A stretch of 64,000 nucleotides of DNA. Source: Polaromonas sp. (GTDB lineage Bacteria > Pseudomonadota > Gammaproteobacteria > Burkholderiales > Burkholderiaceae_C). This document shows positions 9,247 to 17,961 of the stretch, one piece after another (the stretch's first letter is position 1; every line of letters starts with the position of its first letter). The position numbers were made by a program, and so were the translations under genes. The DNA lies in contig NZ_JABBPC010000035.1 in NCBI RefSeq assembly GCF_012927485.1, positions 186,001-250,000 on the forward strand, written 5' to 3'. The notes under the pieces were generated by a model. That model searched no databases. It saw nothing but the letters and a program-made list of their open reading frames with translations, and was not told where the DNA came from.

Positions 9247-10908
9247 TCACGCGAAGGACGTCCGCAGTCGTTCCGTGTTGGCCAGCACGCTGCGCGCGAG
9301 CGCTTCGGCGACTTTGATGCCATCCACCCCGGCCGACAAAATGCCGCCGGCATAGCTGGCCCCTTCGCCGGCGGGGTAAAGGCCGCGAACATTCACGCTT
9401 TGCATGTCTTCGCCGCGGCTCATCTTGATCGGTGACGAGGTCCGTGTTTCCACGCCCGTCAGCACGGCATCGTGGCTGTCAAAACCTTTCAGCTTGCGGC
9501 CAAAGGCTGGAAAGGCTTCGCGCAGCGCTTCAATGGCGTAGCCGGGAAGGGCGGTTGATAAATCGCCCAGGGCCACGCCCGGTTGGTACGACGGCAGGAT
9601 GCTTCCCAGCGCGGTGGAGGGGCGACCCGCCACAAAGTCGCCGACCAGTTGGCCGGGCGCTGCATAGTTGCCACCACCCAGGACAAAGGCATGCGATTCG
9701 AGCTGGCGCTGCAGCGCCATGCCGGCCAGCGGATGGTCCGGGTAGTCGCGCGGATCAATGCCCACCACAATGCCGGCATTGGCGTTGCGTTCGTTGCGCG
9801 AATATTGGCTCATGCCATTCGTCACCACGCACCCGACTTCCGAGGTGGCGGCTACCACCATGCCGCCTGGGCACATGCAAAAGCTGTAAACCGACCGGCC
9901 ATTACTGGCGTGGTGCACCAGTTTGTATTCAGCCGCGCCGAGCGAAGGATGCCCGGCATGGCGGCCCCAGCGGGCGCGGTCAATGAGGCTTTGCGGATGC
10001 TCGACGCGAAAACCAATGGAGAAGGGTTTGGCCTCGAGATACACACCGCGCTCGTGCAACATGGCAACGGTGTCCCGCGAACTGTGGCCCAGCGCGAGGA
10101 CGACCTGGTCGGCGCGCAGTTGGTGGGTGTGGCCAGTGGCCTGGTCCAGCACCGTGAGTCCCTGAATATGCTTGCCAGAGGGACCGTCCTCGATCAATAC
10201 GTCCGTCACCCGCTGTTGAAAGCGGATTTCGCCGCCGAGTGCAATGATTTGCGCCCGCAGGTTCTCCACCACCTTGACCAGCTTGAAGGTGCCTATGTGG
10301 GGGTGCGCCTCGTAAAGAATGTCGGCTGGGGCGCCGGCTTTCACAAACTCGTTCATCACCTTGCGCCCCAAGTGGCGCGGGTCCTTGATCTGGCTATACA
10401 GCTTGCCGTCCGAAAACGTGCCGGCACCGCCCTCGCCGAACTGCACGTTCGACTCCGGATTGAGAATGTTTTTGCGCCACAGCGCCCAGGTGTCTTTGGT
10501 GCGCTCCCGCACCGTTTTTCCACGTTCCAGCACGAGCGGCTTAAAGCCCATTTGGGCCAACACCAGCGCCGCAAAAATGCCGCATGGTCCAAAGCCCACG
10601 ACGATCGGTCGCAGCGGCAGGTTGGCGGGTGCCTGCCCAACAGGGTGATAGACCATGTCAGGCGTCGCAAGAATGTGCGGGTTGTCGGCGTGCTGCACGA
10701 GCAGCGCTGCCTCAAGCGCGGCGCTCGTCAGCACCACATCCACGATATAGACCTTCATCAGTGCGGCTTTTCGAGCATCGAAACTGCGCTTGAATACGGT
10801 GAAGTCAAGCAGGTCGGTCGAGCCGATGTGCAGCGTGTGCAGGAGGGTGGCTCGCAACGCGTCGTCAGCGTGGTCGAGCGGGAGTTTGATTTCAGTCAGT
10901 CGCAGCAT
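9247..10908 (-). CDS. FAD-dependent dehydrogenase of the COG2509 family
   Basis: A 553-residue flavoprotein. An N-terminal region of about 90 residues precedes a dinucleotide-binding motif 'VVGFGPCGIFAALVLAQMGFKPLVLERG'. Further hallmarks are 'NVQFGEGGAGTFSDGKLYSQIKD', 'VVLALGHSSRDT' and the C-terminal FAD contact 'GLYPAGEGASYAGGILSAGVDGIKVAEAL'. This matches the uncharacterised COG2509 dehydrogenases, whose substrate is unknown. The ATG has no clear SD. It lies between the proQ-like gene and cysK on the same strand with gaps over 100 bp, so it is probably its own unit. Confidence 0.85.
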   Translation of the reverse strand: MLRLTEIKLPLDHADDALRATLLHTLHIGSTDLLDFTVFKRSFDARKAALMKVYIVDVVLTSAALEAALLVQHADNPHILATPDMVYHPVGQAPANLPLRPIVVGFGPCGIFAALVLAQMGFKPLVLERGKTVRERTKDTWALWRKNILNPESNVQFGEGGAGTFSDGKLYSQIKDPRHLGRKVMNEFVKAGAPADILYEAHPHIGTFKLVKVVENLRAQIIALGGEIRFQQRVTDVLIEDGPSGKHIQGLTVLDQATGHTHQLRADQVVLALGHSSRDTVAMLHERGVYLEAKPFSIGFRVEHPQSLIDRARWGRHAGHPSLGAAEYKLVHHASNGRSVYSFCMCPGGMVVAATSEVGCVVTNGMSQYSRNERNANAGIVVGIDPRDYPDHPLAGMALQRQLESHAFVLGGGNYAAPGQLVGDFVAGRPSTALGSILPSYQPGVALGDLSTALPGYAIEALREAFPAFGRKLKGFDSHDAVLTGVETRTSSPIKMSRGEDMQSVNVRGLYPAGEGASYAGGILSAGVDGIKVAEALARSVLANTERLRTSFA

Positions 10909-11020
10909 GGTCGTCCGGTCCGGGGCTTGTAGTTATCAAGCAGAAGCCGCTAATGGTAAAGGGGAATTGACAGCGAGCCGCAGCGTTTTCCCTGGCTCGC
11001 CAGTGGGGGGCAGGGGTGAC

Positions 11021-11938
11021 TCAGGCGGGGAAAAAACCTTCCACCGACAGATAACGCTCTCCGGTGTCGTAGTTGAAGCCCAGAACGGTGGCGCCTGCAG
11101 GCAACTCCGGCAGCTTTTGCGCAATGGCCGCCAGCGTCGCGCCGGACGAGATGCCCACCAGCATGCCCTCTTCACGCGCGCAGCGGCGAGCCATCTCGCG
11201 GGCCGGTTCGGCATCGACCAGGATCACGCCGTCGAGCAGGCGGGTGTCGAGGTTTTTCGGAATGAAGCCGGCGCCGAGGCCCTGGAGGGCATGCGGACCG
11301 GGCTGCCCACCTGAGATGACCGGTGATGCCGCCGGCTCAACGGCAAACACCTTCAGCTGGGGCCAGGCGGCCTTGAGTACCTTGGCACAGCCTGTCAGGT
11401 GGCCGCCGGTGCCGACTCCGGTGATCAATGCGTCAAGCCCCTCGGGGAAATCGGCCAGAATTTCCTGCGCCGTGGTGCGCGCGTGCACGTCGATATTGGC
11501 TGGGTTTTCGAATTGCTGGGGCATCCACGCGTGGGGCGTGGCGGCAACCAGTTCTTGCGCACGGGCAATGGCGCCCTTCATGCCTTTTTCACGCGGTGTC
11601 AGGTCGAAGCTGGCGCCATAGGCCAGCATCAGACGGCGGCGTTCCACCGACATGCTGTCGGGCATCACCAGCACCAGCTTGTAACCCTTGACGGCGGCCA
11701 CCATGGCCAGGCCAATGCCGGTGTTGCCCGAAGTGGGCTCGATGATGGTGCCGCCGGGCTGCAAGGTGCCGGACTTCTCCGCCTCTTCTACCATGGCCAA
11801 CGCAATGCGGTCCTTAATCGAGCCGCCGGGGTTGGACCGCTCGGACTTGATCCACACCTGCGCATGATCGCCGAACAGGCGGTTGATGCGAACATGGGGG
11901 GTATTGCCAATGGTCTGCAGGATGTTGTCGGCTCTCAT
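11021..11938 (-). CDS. cysK: Cysteine synthase (O-acetylserine sulfhydrylase)
   Basis: A 305-residue PLP enzyme making cysteine from O-acetylserine and sulfide. The PLP lysine is Lys42 in 'NPGGSIKDR'. '[12 protein letters not shown]' binds substrate, and '[10 protein letters not shown]' holds the PLP phosphate. It could equally be labelled CysM by length; the '[10 protein letters not shown]' and '[18 protein letters not shown]' stretches favour the CysK group. The ATG has an SD (ggag) about 7 nt upstream. It is divergent from rnpB, sharing a 60-bp intergenic region. Confidence 0.9.
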   Translation of the reverse strand: MRADNILQTIGNTPHVRINRLFGDHAQVWIKSERSNPGGSIKDRIALAMVEEAEKSGTLQPGGTIIEPTSGNTGIGLAMVAAVKGYKLVLVMPDSMSVERRRLMLAYGASFDLTPREKGMKGAIARAQELVAATPHAWMPQQFENPANIDVHARTTAQEILADFPEGLDALITGVGTGGHLTGCAKVLKAAWPQLKVFAVEPAASPVISGGQPGPHALQGLGAGFIPKNLDTRLLDGVILVDAEPAREMARRCAREEGMLVGISSGATLAAIAQKLPELPAGATVLGFNYDTGERYLSVEGFFPA

Positions 11939-11984
11939 GGGTTCTCCGTGTCGTTAAGGGCGTGGGTGCATTGTGGCGCACTGC

Positions 11985-11990
11985 CATAAT
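11985..11990 (+). promoter_or_regulatory. -10 box (CATAAT) of rnpB
   Basis: CATAAT lies 8 nt before the inferred 5' end of RNase P RNA. The -35 region is poor (GTGGGT around 11962). It gives an internal calibration that TATAAT-like hexamers of this kind act as promoters in this genome. Confidence 0.5.
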
Positions 11991-11998
11991 ACGGGTGT

Positions 11999-12326
11999 GA
12001 AGCTTGCCAGACCGCCGCTGGTGCAATTTTGGAAACAAGGCACTGGAGGAACGTCCGGACTGCACAGGACAGCGTAGGAGGTAACACCTCTCCACCGTGA
12101 GGTGAGGATTAGAGCAACAGAGACGAGCCGATTCAGTTCGGGTGAAACGGGCAATCTCTACGCGCAGCAATACCAAGTAGGCCAGCGTTGATGTGGTTCC
12201 GCAGAGCTGGCGGGTAGGTAGCATTGAGCCGGGTGGGCGACCCCCGGCCCAGATTAATGGCGGTCACACCGGGCAACCGCAAGGAAGCCCGGTGCACAAA
12301 ATCCGGCTTATCGGCGGGCTTCACAC
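11999..12326 (+). ncRNA. rnpB: RNase P RNA, bacterial class A
   Basis: The catalytic RNA that removes tRNA 5' leaders. It is recognised by the 5' strand 'gaagcttgccagacc' pairing with the 3' 'ggcgggcttc' (P1), the conserved core 'ggaggaacgtccggact', the element 'attagagcaacagaga', the GGU-bearing P15 region 'gcggtcacaccgggcaacc', and the closing P4/J2-4 segment 'acaaaatccggctta'. Total length is about 328 nt. Ends are set by the P1 helix and could be off by a few bases. It is divergent from cysK and convergent with the binding-protein gene downstream. Confidence 0.93.
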
Positions 12327-12374
12327 TTTTATCCCGAACCCTTCCTTCCGGCTGCGCCCGATGCAGTTTCAGAT

Positions 12375-13223
12375 TTATTTGGCGGCGGCACCAGGAGCAG
12401 GCGGGGCACCGAAATATTTTGTGTAAATCTGGGCGTAAGTGCCATCGGCCTTGACGGCCACCAAACCCTTGTTGATTTTTTCCAGCAACTCGGCATTGCC
12501 TTTTTTGACTGCCAAACCGTATTGTTCGGTGGCAAAGCTGGCGTCGCTGATGGTTTTGAACTTCAAATCGCTGTTGTTGTTGACGTAGTGCACCACGACC
12601 CCGTTATCGGCCACCACCGCGTCCACACCGCCGCCTTCGAGTTCTTTTAATGCCAGAGGTGTTGATTCAAAACGTTTGATGTTGCCACTGTCCTTGCCCT
12701 GCAGCTTGGTGATAACTTCGTCACCCGTGGTGCCGTTTTGTACGCCTACCTTGAGTTTTTTCAGGTCCGCGAATTTCGCGATTTTCGAATCTTTCATCAC
12801 CGCTATCAGCTGCTGCGCATCAAAGTAGGGCGTTGAGAAGTCCATCGTCTGCCTGCGTTCGGGCGTGATCGTGATGGCCGATATCAAGAGGTCCCGATCG
12901 CCCTGATTCAAGGAATTGAAAATACCCTCCCAAGGCGTATTCAAAAACTTCACTTCAATGCCGGCCTTTTGCGCGACGGCCTTCGCCACGTCAATGTCGA
13001 ACCCGACGATTTCAGCCTTTTCATTTTGGGATTCAAAAGGCGCGTACGCGGCGTCGGTGCCGACCACATACACCTTGGCTGCAGGCGCTGGTGCGGAGGC
13101 GGCAGTGGCGGGGGCACTGGCGGCTGGAGCAGGTGGTTCCTGTTTGCCACAGGCGACCAGAACAAGGCCTGCCAGCAGGGTGCCGGCAGTTTGGATGAAG
13201 TGTCGTGTCGTGATGGACGGCAT
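12375..13223 (-). CDS. Amino-acid ABC transporter binding lipoprotein (family 3)
   Basis: A 282-residue solute-binding protein. The N-terminus ends in a lipobox (LVAC, Cys near residue 25), so it is probably a lipoprotein. An Ala/Pro-rich linker (about 30-48) leads to a family 3 domain: 'VVGTDAAYAPFESQNEKAEIVGFDIDVAKAVAQ', 'LISAITITPER', 'DFSTPYF', 'VGVQNGTTGDEVI'. These suggest a polar or basic amino-acid ligand (ArtJ/HisJ/GlnH group). No permease or ATPase gene is adjacent, so it is an orphan here. An SD-like 'aagg' precedes the ATG. Confidence 0.87.
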   Translation of the reverse strand: MPSITTRHFIQTAGTLLAGLVLVACGKQEPPAPAASAPATAASAPAPAAKVYVVGTDAAYAPFESQNEKAEIVGFDIDVAKAVAQKAGIEVKFLNTPWEGIFNSLNQGDRDLLISAITITPERRQTMDFSTPYFDAQQLIAVMKDSKIAKFADLKKLKVGVQNGTTGDEVITKLQGKDSGNIKRFESTPLALKELEGGGVDAVVADNGVVVHYVNNNSDLKFKTISDASFATEQYGLAVKKGNAELLEKINKGLVAVKADGTYAQIYTKYFGAPPAPGAAAK

Positions 13224-13353
13224 GAGAAACCTTGAGGAGTTGGAGAAAATGCGTTGAAGGATTCTGGCCCATGCGGACCAGGACGGCCGACGATGTAATT
13301 ACGTGAGCGAAAAGTATAAGCCTCGCCAAGCCGCGGGTTTACCCCGTTTCCGC

Positions 13354-14988
13354 TCAGTCAACCTCTTCTGACGCCTGAATGCGGTCTACATGAGCCTGTA
13401 GGGAACGCAGCGCGATGGGCCACAGCCGCGGGTCAGTGTCGTCATAGACGAGCGCCAGCCAGTCGTTCATCGTCCCGTCGGGTTGGGCTTTCATGGCGGC
13501 TACCACTTTGGCTTCACGCTTGAGGCGGTGCGCCTTCAGTTGTGAGATAGCTTGCTTGGCAGCGCCCAACACATGGCCGTGGGCGGGCAGGATGAACTCG
13601 ACCTGGTGGTCGTCGCAGGCGCGACTGAGCTCGTCGAGCGAGGCGAGGTAGGCCGTCATCTCCCCGTCAGGCGGATTAACCACCGTGGTGCTTCCGTTCA
13701 AAATGTGATCGCCTGAAAACAGCAGACCGTCTTCAAGCAGTACGACGCACAAGTGATTGGCCGCGTGGCCGGGGGTAAAAATAACCTTCAAGGTGTGCTG
13801 CATCCCCTGACCGGTCAGCACAAGCAGCTCCTGATTGAAGAGCGCCCGATCCGGTGTGAACTGCGCATCAGCGCGCGCGGTGGCGGCAGACGCCAGCCCC
13901 AAAATCGGTGGCGAGACAGCGCACAATGCCTGCAAGGGCTTGGCAGCCGGTGAGTGGTCGGGGTGGGAATGGGTGCATACGATGGATTGAATGCGGCCAC
14001 CCGTCGCCGCAAACAGGCGCTGAATATGCCCCGCGTCGTCGGGACCCGGATCAATCACGATGTACCCGCTGGTCGCATCACCCACGATATAGCTGTTGGT
14101 ACCCGGCCCGGTCATCATGCCCGGGTTGGGCGCGGTCAAACGACTGACGTGTTTGAGAAGTGGTACCGGCCGGGTGGTTTGCCAGTCCAGCGAATGCAGG
14201 ATTTGTCCATCGGGGCAGGTCAGCGCCAGTTCTCCGAACGGCGCTTCATGTTCCATATAGCGCGCTTGCTGGCCGTTCAGCAGGCCGGCGCGGGGACAGG
14301 AGCTCCACAGCGGCTGCTCCGACGCACAGGCCTGCAACACGGCCTCCACATGGGGGTAATGCTGTAACCGTTCCAGTGTGCGCTGGGTCGGGAAAATGAT
14401 GAAAAAGCCACCCACCTGGTGCCGTGCCAGCGCGTTAGCCGGACGCACCCACACCGGATCGAACTGTTCGGCTTCGTCCGCCACCGGGCTTTGGCCTTCC
14501 GGCATGCGGGCCACCAAAAAAGGGACGTCGAAGCGGCGTGGCATATCGCGATCAGTCACCCAATGAGCCAGAACGAACACCTCGGCCGCCGCGAGCGTGA
14601 GGCCGCGCGCTTTGCACTGGGCGGCAAAAGGGGCCTTGCGGTCCAACGCGGCGATATCCGCCGTGGTGGCGTAACCGCCGTGGCCATGGTGCGCGAGCAG
14701 TACGCCGAGTTCTTCAAAGCTTTCACGAATGGCGGCGATCGCCTGGGTGAGGTGCAGGTCGCTCTGACCGGCCCGGCGTGTAGAGTGGTCGTGCGCCGCG
14801 GCGTCTGCCGTATCGATACCGCCACCGGGGAACACATACGCCCCCGGAACAAAACTTGCCGTCATGGAGCGCCGCGTCATCAGCACTTCAATGCCGCCTG
14901 GGGTGTCGCGCAGCAGCAGCACCGTGGCGGCGGGTCGAAGCGGCGCAGGTTCGCGCTGGGGATGAAGATGTTGGGAAAGTCTGACCAT
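13354..14988 (-). CDS. NUDIX hydrolase-metallo-beta-lactamase fusion protein
   Basis: A 544-residue two-domain protein. Residues about 18-230 form a NUDIX domain: 'GAYVFPGGGID' then, after an insertion, 'AAIRESFEELGVLL' (the RE..EE.G box). Residues about 275-510 form a metallo-beta-lactamase fold: 'TGPGTNSYIVG', 'THSHPDHS' (HxHxDH), 'TPGHAANHLCV', 'LFSGDHIL', 'PAHGHVLG'. The second part resembles LACTB2-like hydrolases, followed by a helical tail typical of that group. CoA-ester or nucleotide hydrolysis is possible, but the substrate is unknown. The start lacks an SD and has CATAAT 5 nt upstream. It is divergent from dapF. Confidence 0.83.
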   Translation of the reverse strand: MVRLSQHLHPQREPAPLRPAATVLLLRDTPGGIEVLMTRRSMTASFVPGAYVFPGGGIDTADAAAHDHSTRRAGQSDLHLTQAIAAIRESFEELGVLLAHHGHGGYATTADIAALDRKAPFAAQCKARGLTLAAAEVFVLAHWVTDRDMPRRFDVPFLVARMPEGQSPVADEAEQFDPVWVRPANALARHQVGGFFIIFPTQRTLERLQHYPHVEAVLQACASEQPLWSSCPRAGLLNGQQARYMEHEAPFGELALTCPDGQILHSLDWQTTRPVPLLKHVSRLTAPNPGMMTGPGTNSYIVGDATSGYIVIDPGPDDAGHIQRLFAATGGRIQSIVCTHSHPDHSPAAKPLQALCAVSPPILGLASAATARADAQFTPDRALFNQELLVLTGQGMQHTLKVIFTPGHAANHLCVVLLEDGLLFSGDHILNGSTTVVNPPDGEMTAYLASLDELSRACDDHQVEFILPAHGHVLGAAKQAISQLKAHRLKREAKVVAAMKAQPDGTMNDWLALVYDDTDPRLWPIALRSLQAHVDRIQASEEVD

Positions 14989-14993
14989 AGGGA

Positions 14994-14999
14994 ATTATG
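14994..14999 (-). promoter_or_regulatory. -10-like hexamer (CATAAT) before the NUDIX-MBL gene
   Basis: On the minus strand CATAAT ends 5 nt before the ATG at 14988, with no SD. It fits the leaderless pattern seen at other starts in the window. Confidence 0.35.
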
Positions 15000-15164
15000 G
15001 CTTTAAGGATTCCGAGAAGTCCTCTCGTCAACCCTGCCTCCGCGGAGAAAGTTAAATGCTATTAACTTTATAGCGACTTGTTCTTGTCTCTCTGGGTTGA
15101 TAGCGCTGATCAATTTATAGAAATTCGCTGCCAATCGCCCTGACCGGCAGTTTGTCGCAACACC

Positions 15165-15170
15165 GATAAT
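15165..15170 (+). promoter_or_regulatory. -10-like hexamer (GATAAT) before dapF
   Basis: GATAAT ends 6 nt before ATG 15177, with no SD. CTGACC at 15140-15145 is the nearest -35-like element, at a long 19-bp spacing. Confidence 0.42.
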
Positions 15171-15176
15171 CTCTTG

Positions 15177-16055
15177 ATGCGAATTCGATTTACCAAAATG
15201 CAAGGTGCGGGCAACGACTTTGTGATGCTTGATGAAACCCGGGGCTCGCTGGGTCTGACGACGGCGCAGTACCGTTTTTTGGCCGACCGGCATTTTGGCG
15301 TGGGGGCTGACCAAATTCTTTCTGTGCTGCCGTCACCGGCGGCGGGCATCGACTTCGAGTACGTGATCCACAACGCCGACGGCGGAGAAGTCGAGCAGTG
15401 CGGCAATGGGGCGCGCTGCTTTGTGCGGTTTGTGCGTGAGCAGGGGCTAACGGCAAAAGAGGCGGTGAAGGTCAAAACCCTGAGCGGCGTCATCGAGCCG
15501 CGCATGCAGGCCGATGGGCGTGTGACGGTCAATATGGGTGCGCCGGTTTTTGAACTGGCGCGCATACCCTTTGAGGCGCAGGGGCTGAGCCCCCAAGTTG
15601 AAGGTTCATGGCAAAAATGGCCTTTGGTGCTCGATGGCCAGCCGCAAGCGACGCCTCTTTTCATGGCGGTTTTGTCGATGGGAAACCCACACGCCGTGCA
15701 ACTCGTGGAAGATGTGGATCGCGCGCCGGTACTGCAGACGGGTCCGTTGATTGAACATCATGAGCGCTTTCCCCGGCGTGTGAACGCGGGATTCATGCAA
15801 GTCGTTTCGCGCCGCCAGATCCGCCTGCGGGTCTACGAACGGGGCACTGGGGAAACGCTGGCCTGCGGCACGGGTGCCTGTGCGGCAGCTGTCGCCGGAA
15901 TACGCTGGGGTTTGCTTGACACGCGGGTCGAGGTATCGACGCGCGGTGGTTTGCTCACGATCGAATGGTCGGGTCAGCTTGAGGCCCCGGTGCTGATGAC
16001 CGGCCCGGCCACGACGGTGTTTACGTCGGAGATCGAGGTGCCCGACGTATTTTGA
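15177..16055 (+). CDS. dapF: Diaminopimelate epimerase
   Basis: A 292-residue enzyme converting LL- to meso-diaminopimelate for lysine and peptidoglycan. The two catalytic cysteines lie in '[16 protein letters not shown]' and '[14 protein letters not shown]'. The start '[16 protein letters not shown]' is canonical; an in-frame TTG just upstream is rejected. The residue pattern '[14 protein letters not shown]' is also family-typical. The meso-DAP made here is the substrate of MurE, encoded further down the window. Confidence 0.95.
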   Translation: MRIRFTKMQGAGNDFVMLDETRGSLGLTTAQYRFLADRHFGVGADQILSVLPSPAAGIDFEYVIHNADGGEVEQCGNGARCFVRFVREQGLTAKEAVKVKTLSGVIEPRMQADGRVTVNMGAPVFELARIPFEAQGLSPQVEGSWQKWPLVLDGQPQATPLFMAVLSMGNPHAVQLVEDVDRAPVLQTGPLIEHHERFPRRVNAGFMQVVSRRQIRLRVYERGTGETLACGTGACAAAVAGIRWGLLDTRVEVSTRGGLLTIEWSGQLEAPVLMTGPATTVFTSEIEVPDVF

Positions 16056-16140
16056 GCCGTGGCGCGCCAAAAAACGCGGTCGCGGCGAAGCCGCCGTTCT
16101 TGGCCTTTAGGGGGGCCTTTGCGCGACCCCCAAAACTGGC

Positions 16141-16146
16141 GACAAT
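16141..16146 (+). promoter_or_regulatory. -10-like hexamer (GACAAT) before the DUF484 gene
   Basis: GACAAT ends 6 nt before ATG 16153, with no SD. The preceding 97-bp gap also holds a small hairpin, GCGGC-GAA-GCCGC (16082-16094), possibly a weak dapF terminator. Confidence 0.4.
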
Positions 16147-16152
16147 GCCGAC

Positions 16153-16863
16153 ATGACTCCAACAGAAAATCCCATCACCGAAGATGACATCGCCAGCTTT
16201 TTGGTCAATACGCCCGACTTTTTCGAGCGCCACGCCGACATACTGGCCTCGGTTCAGCTTTCCAGTGGCCACGGCAATCGCGCTGTCAGCCTGCAGGAGC
16301 GTCAGGCCGGTTTGCTGCGCGAAAAGATCAAGGGATTGGAAACCAGAGTGGTCGACATGATCCGGCACGGGCAAGACAATGTGGCAATCGCCGACAAGAT
16401 GCAGCACTGGACCCGGAACCTGCTTCAGACGGCGCGGGCGCGCGACTTGCCCGGCACTATTCTTGAAGGGATCACTTCCGAGTTCCAGGTTCCACAAGCC
16501 GCCCTCAAGGTTTGGGGGGTGAATGGGATTTTCTCGGACGAAGCTTTTGCGGCGGGCGTCAGCGGTGATGTGCAGACCTTTGCGGCCTCGTTGAGCACGC
16601 CTTACTGCGGCCCCAATTCCGGCTTTGAAGCCGCCAACTGGCTGCCCGACCCCGCGGCAGCGCTGTCGGTGGCCCTGATTCCCCTGAGAACTTCGCCAGA
16701 GGCGCCGGTGCGGGGCTTGCTGGTACTGGCTTCGCCGGATTCCGAGCGCTTCCATAGCGGCATGGGCACTGATTTCCTGGAACGCCTGGGTGAACTGGCG
16801 GGCGCAGCGTTGTCGCGCCTGCGGGCCCAAAGCCAGACGCCGATCACTGCCCCTAGCCAATAA
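16153..16863 (+). CDS. DUF484 family protein
   Basis: A 236-residue cytoplasmic protein. The N-terminal 'ITEDDIASFLVNTPDFFERHADILASVQL', then 'AVSLQERQAGLLREKIKGLE' leading into a coiled coil, then a GAF-like domain, are the signature of DUF484. No enzymatic residues are known for the family. It sits between dapF and xerC, the same dapF-DUF484-xerC order as dapF-yigA-xerC in E. coli, so it probably shares an operon with xerC (29 bp away). Confidence 0.85.
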   Translation: MTPTENPITEDDIASFLVNTPDFFERHADILASVQLSSGHGNRAVSLQERQAGLLREKIKGLETRVVDMIRHGQDNVAIADKMQHWTRNLLQTARARDLPGTILEGITSEFQVPQAALKVWGVNGIFSDEAFAAGVSGDVQTFAASLSTPYCGPNSGFEAANWLPDPAAALSVALIPLRTSPEAPVRGLLVLASPDSERFHSGMGTDFLERLGELAGAALSRLRAQSQTPITAPSQ

Positions 16864-16892
16864 CGGTCATCCTGAAGCAGGTATCGCCTGTT

Positions 16893-17942
16893 GTGTCTGA
16901 ATTCCCTGAGACCGCTCCGGCTTCGCACCCTCTGGTGGTGCGCTACCTGGAGCATGTCCGCGTTGAAAAACGCCTGGCCCAACGCACGCTAGAGCTCTAC
17001 ACGCTGGATTTGCAGAAGCTGCAGGCTAACGCACGCGATGCCGGCGTGGCGCTGACCGAGGTACAGAACGTTCACCTGCGGCGCTGGGTCGCGAAGATGC
17101 ATGGGGCCGGACGCAGTGGCCGCGGGATCGCCCTCATCTTGTCGGGATGGCGCGGCTTTTACACCTGGCTGGGCCGCGAAGGCCTGGTGACCGGCAATCC
17201 CGTGCAGGGTGTGCGGGCGCCCAAAGCGGCGAAGTCCCTGCCCAAGGCCCTGAGCGTGGACGAGGCGGTTCAATTGGCCAGCTATCAGGCCGAAGGCGCT
17301 GAAAGTGATCCATTCCTGGAGGCTAGAGACCACTGCATCACGGAGCTGCTGTACGGTTGCGGGCTGCGCATTGCCGAGCTGGTGGGGCTGGATGTGCGGG
17401 CCAGCGGACAGGCGCGCGGCTGGGTAGACCTGGACGCTGCAGAGGCCCACGTGCTCGGCAAGGGTTCAAAGCGGCGCAGTGTGCCGGTCGGCCGTCAGGC
17501 CCTGCAATCATTGCGGATATGGCTTGCGGCGCGCAGCAGCTGGGTGCGGGACGGTGTGCGAGGCCCAGGGCAAGACGACGGGGTGGCGCTCTTTACCAGT
17601 CAGCGCGGCACGCGACTTACGCCGCAGCACATTCGTGTGCGACTGAAACAGCGTTCGCTGAAAGCGGGGCTGGCGACACCGGTCCACCCGCATATGTTGC
17701 GTCATTCGTTTGCCAGTCATGTACTGCAGTCCAGTGGCGATTTGCGTGCGGTGCAAGAGCTGCTGGGCCACGCCAACATCACGACCACACAGGTATACAC
17801 ACGGCTTGATTTTCAGCACCTGGCCAAGGTCTATGACGCAGCCCATCCGCGGGCTCTGTCGGCCCGCGCCGGGTTGATGCGTGGCGGGTTGCCTCGAACA
17901 GTCGACGCCGAGGACTTGGACCACAAGAAAACTAAAAACTGA
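16893..17942 (+). CDS. xerC: Tyrosine recombinase XerC
   Basis: A 349-residue site-specific recombinase that, with XerD, resolves chromosome dimers at dif. The N-terminal SAM-like core-binding domain covers about residues 8-105. The catalytic domain carries Arg in 'YGCGLRIAELVGL', His/Arg in 'HPHMLRHSFASHVLQS', His in 'LLGHANITTTQ' and nucleophile Tyr in 'VYTRLD'. It is somewhat longer than E. coli XerC (298 aa), because of inserts around 'DVRASGQARGWVDLDAAEAH' and 'VRDGVRGPGQDDG' and a C-terminal tail. The start is GTG 16893. It converges with the DISM gene. Confidence 0.93.
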   Translation: MSEFPETAPASHPLVVRYLEHVRVEKRLAQRTLELYTLDLQKLQANARDAGVALTEVQNVHLRRWVAKMHGAGRSGRGIALILSGWRGFYTWLGREGLVTGNPVQGVRAPKAAKSLPKALSVDEAVQLASYQAEGAESDPFLEARDHCITELLYGCGLRIAELVGLDVRASGQARGWVDLDAAEAHVLGKGSKRRSVPVGRQALQSLRIWLAARSSWVRDGVRGPGQDDGVALFTSQRGTRLTPQHIRVRLKQRSLKAGLATPVHPHMLRHSFASHVLQSSGDLRAVQELLGHANITTTQVYTRLDFQHLAKVYDAAHPRALSARAGLMRGGLPRTVDAEDLDHKKTKN

Positions 17943-17961
17943 GCGGGCGCCGCGGCGGAAT

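Noticed and set aside
9583..10932. 449-codon frame antisense to the COG2509 gene
   Set aside because: Its protein is His/Gln/Arg-rich with no motifs. It is the opposite-strand shadow of a flavoprotein with clear FAD motifs.
15058..15074. GCTAT-N7-ATAGC inverted repeat before dapF
   Set aside because: Too short and common in AT-rich intergenic DNA to call an operator; listed only as possibly related to patches at 53370 and 60240.
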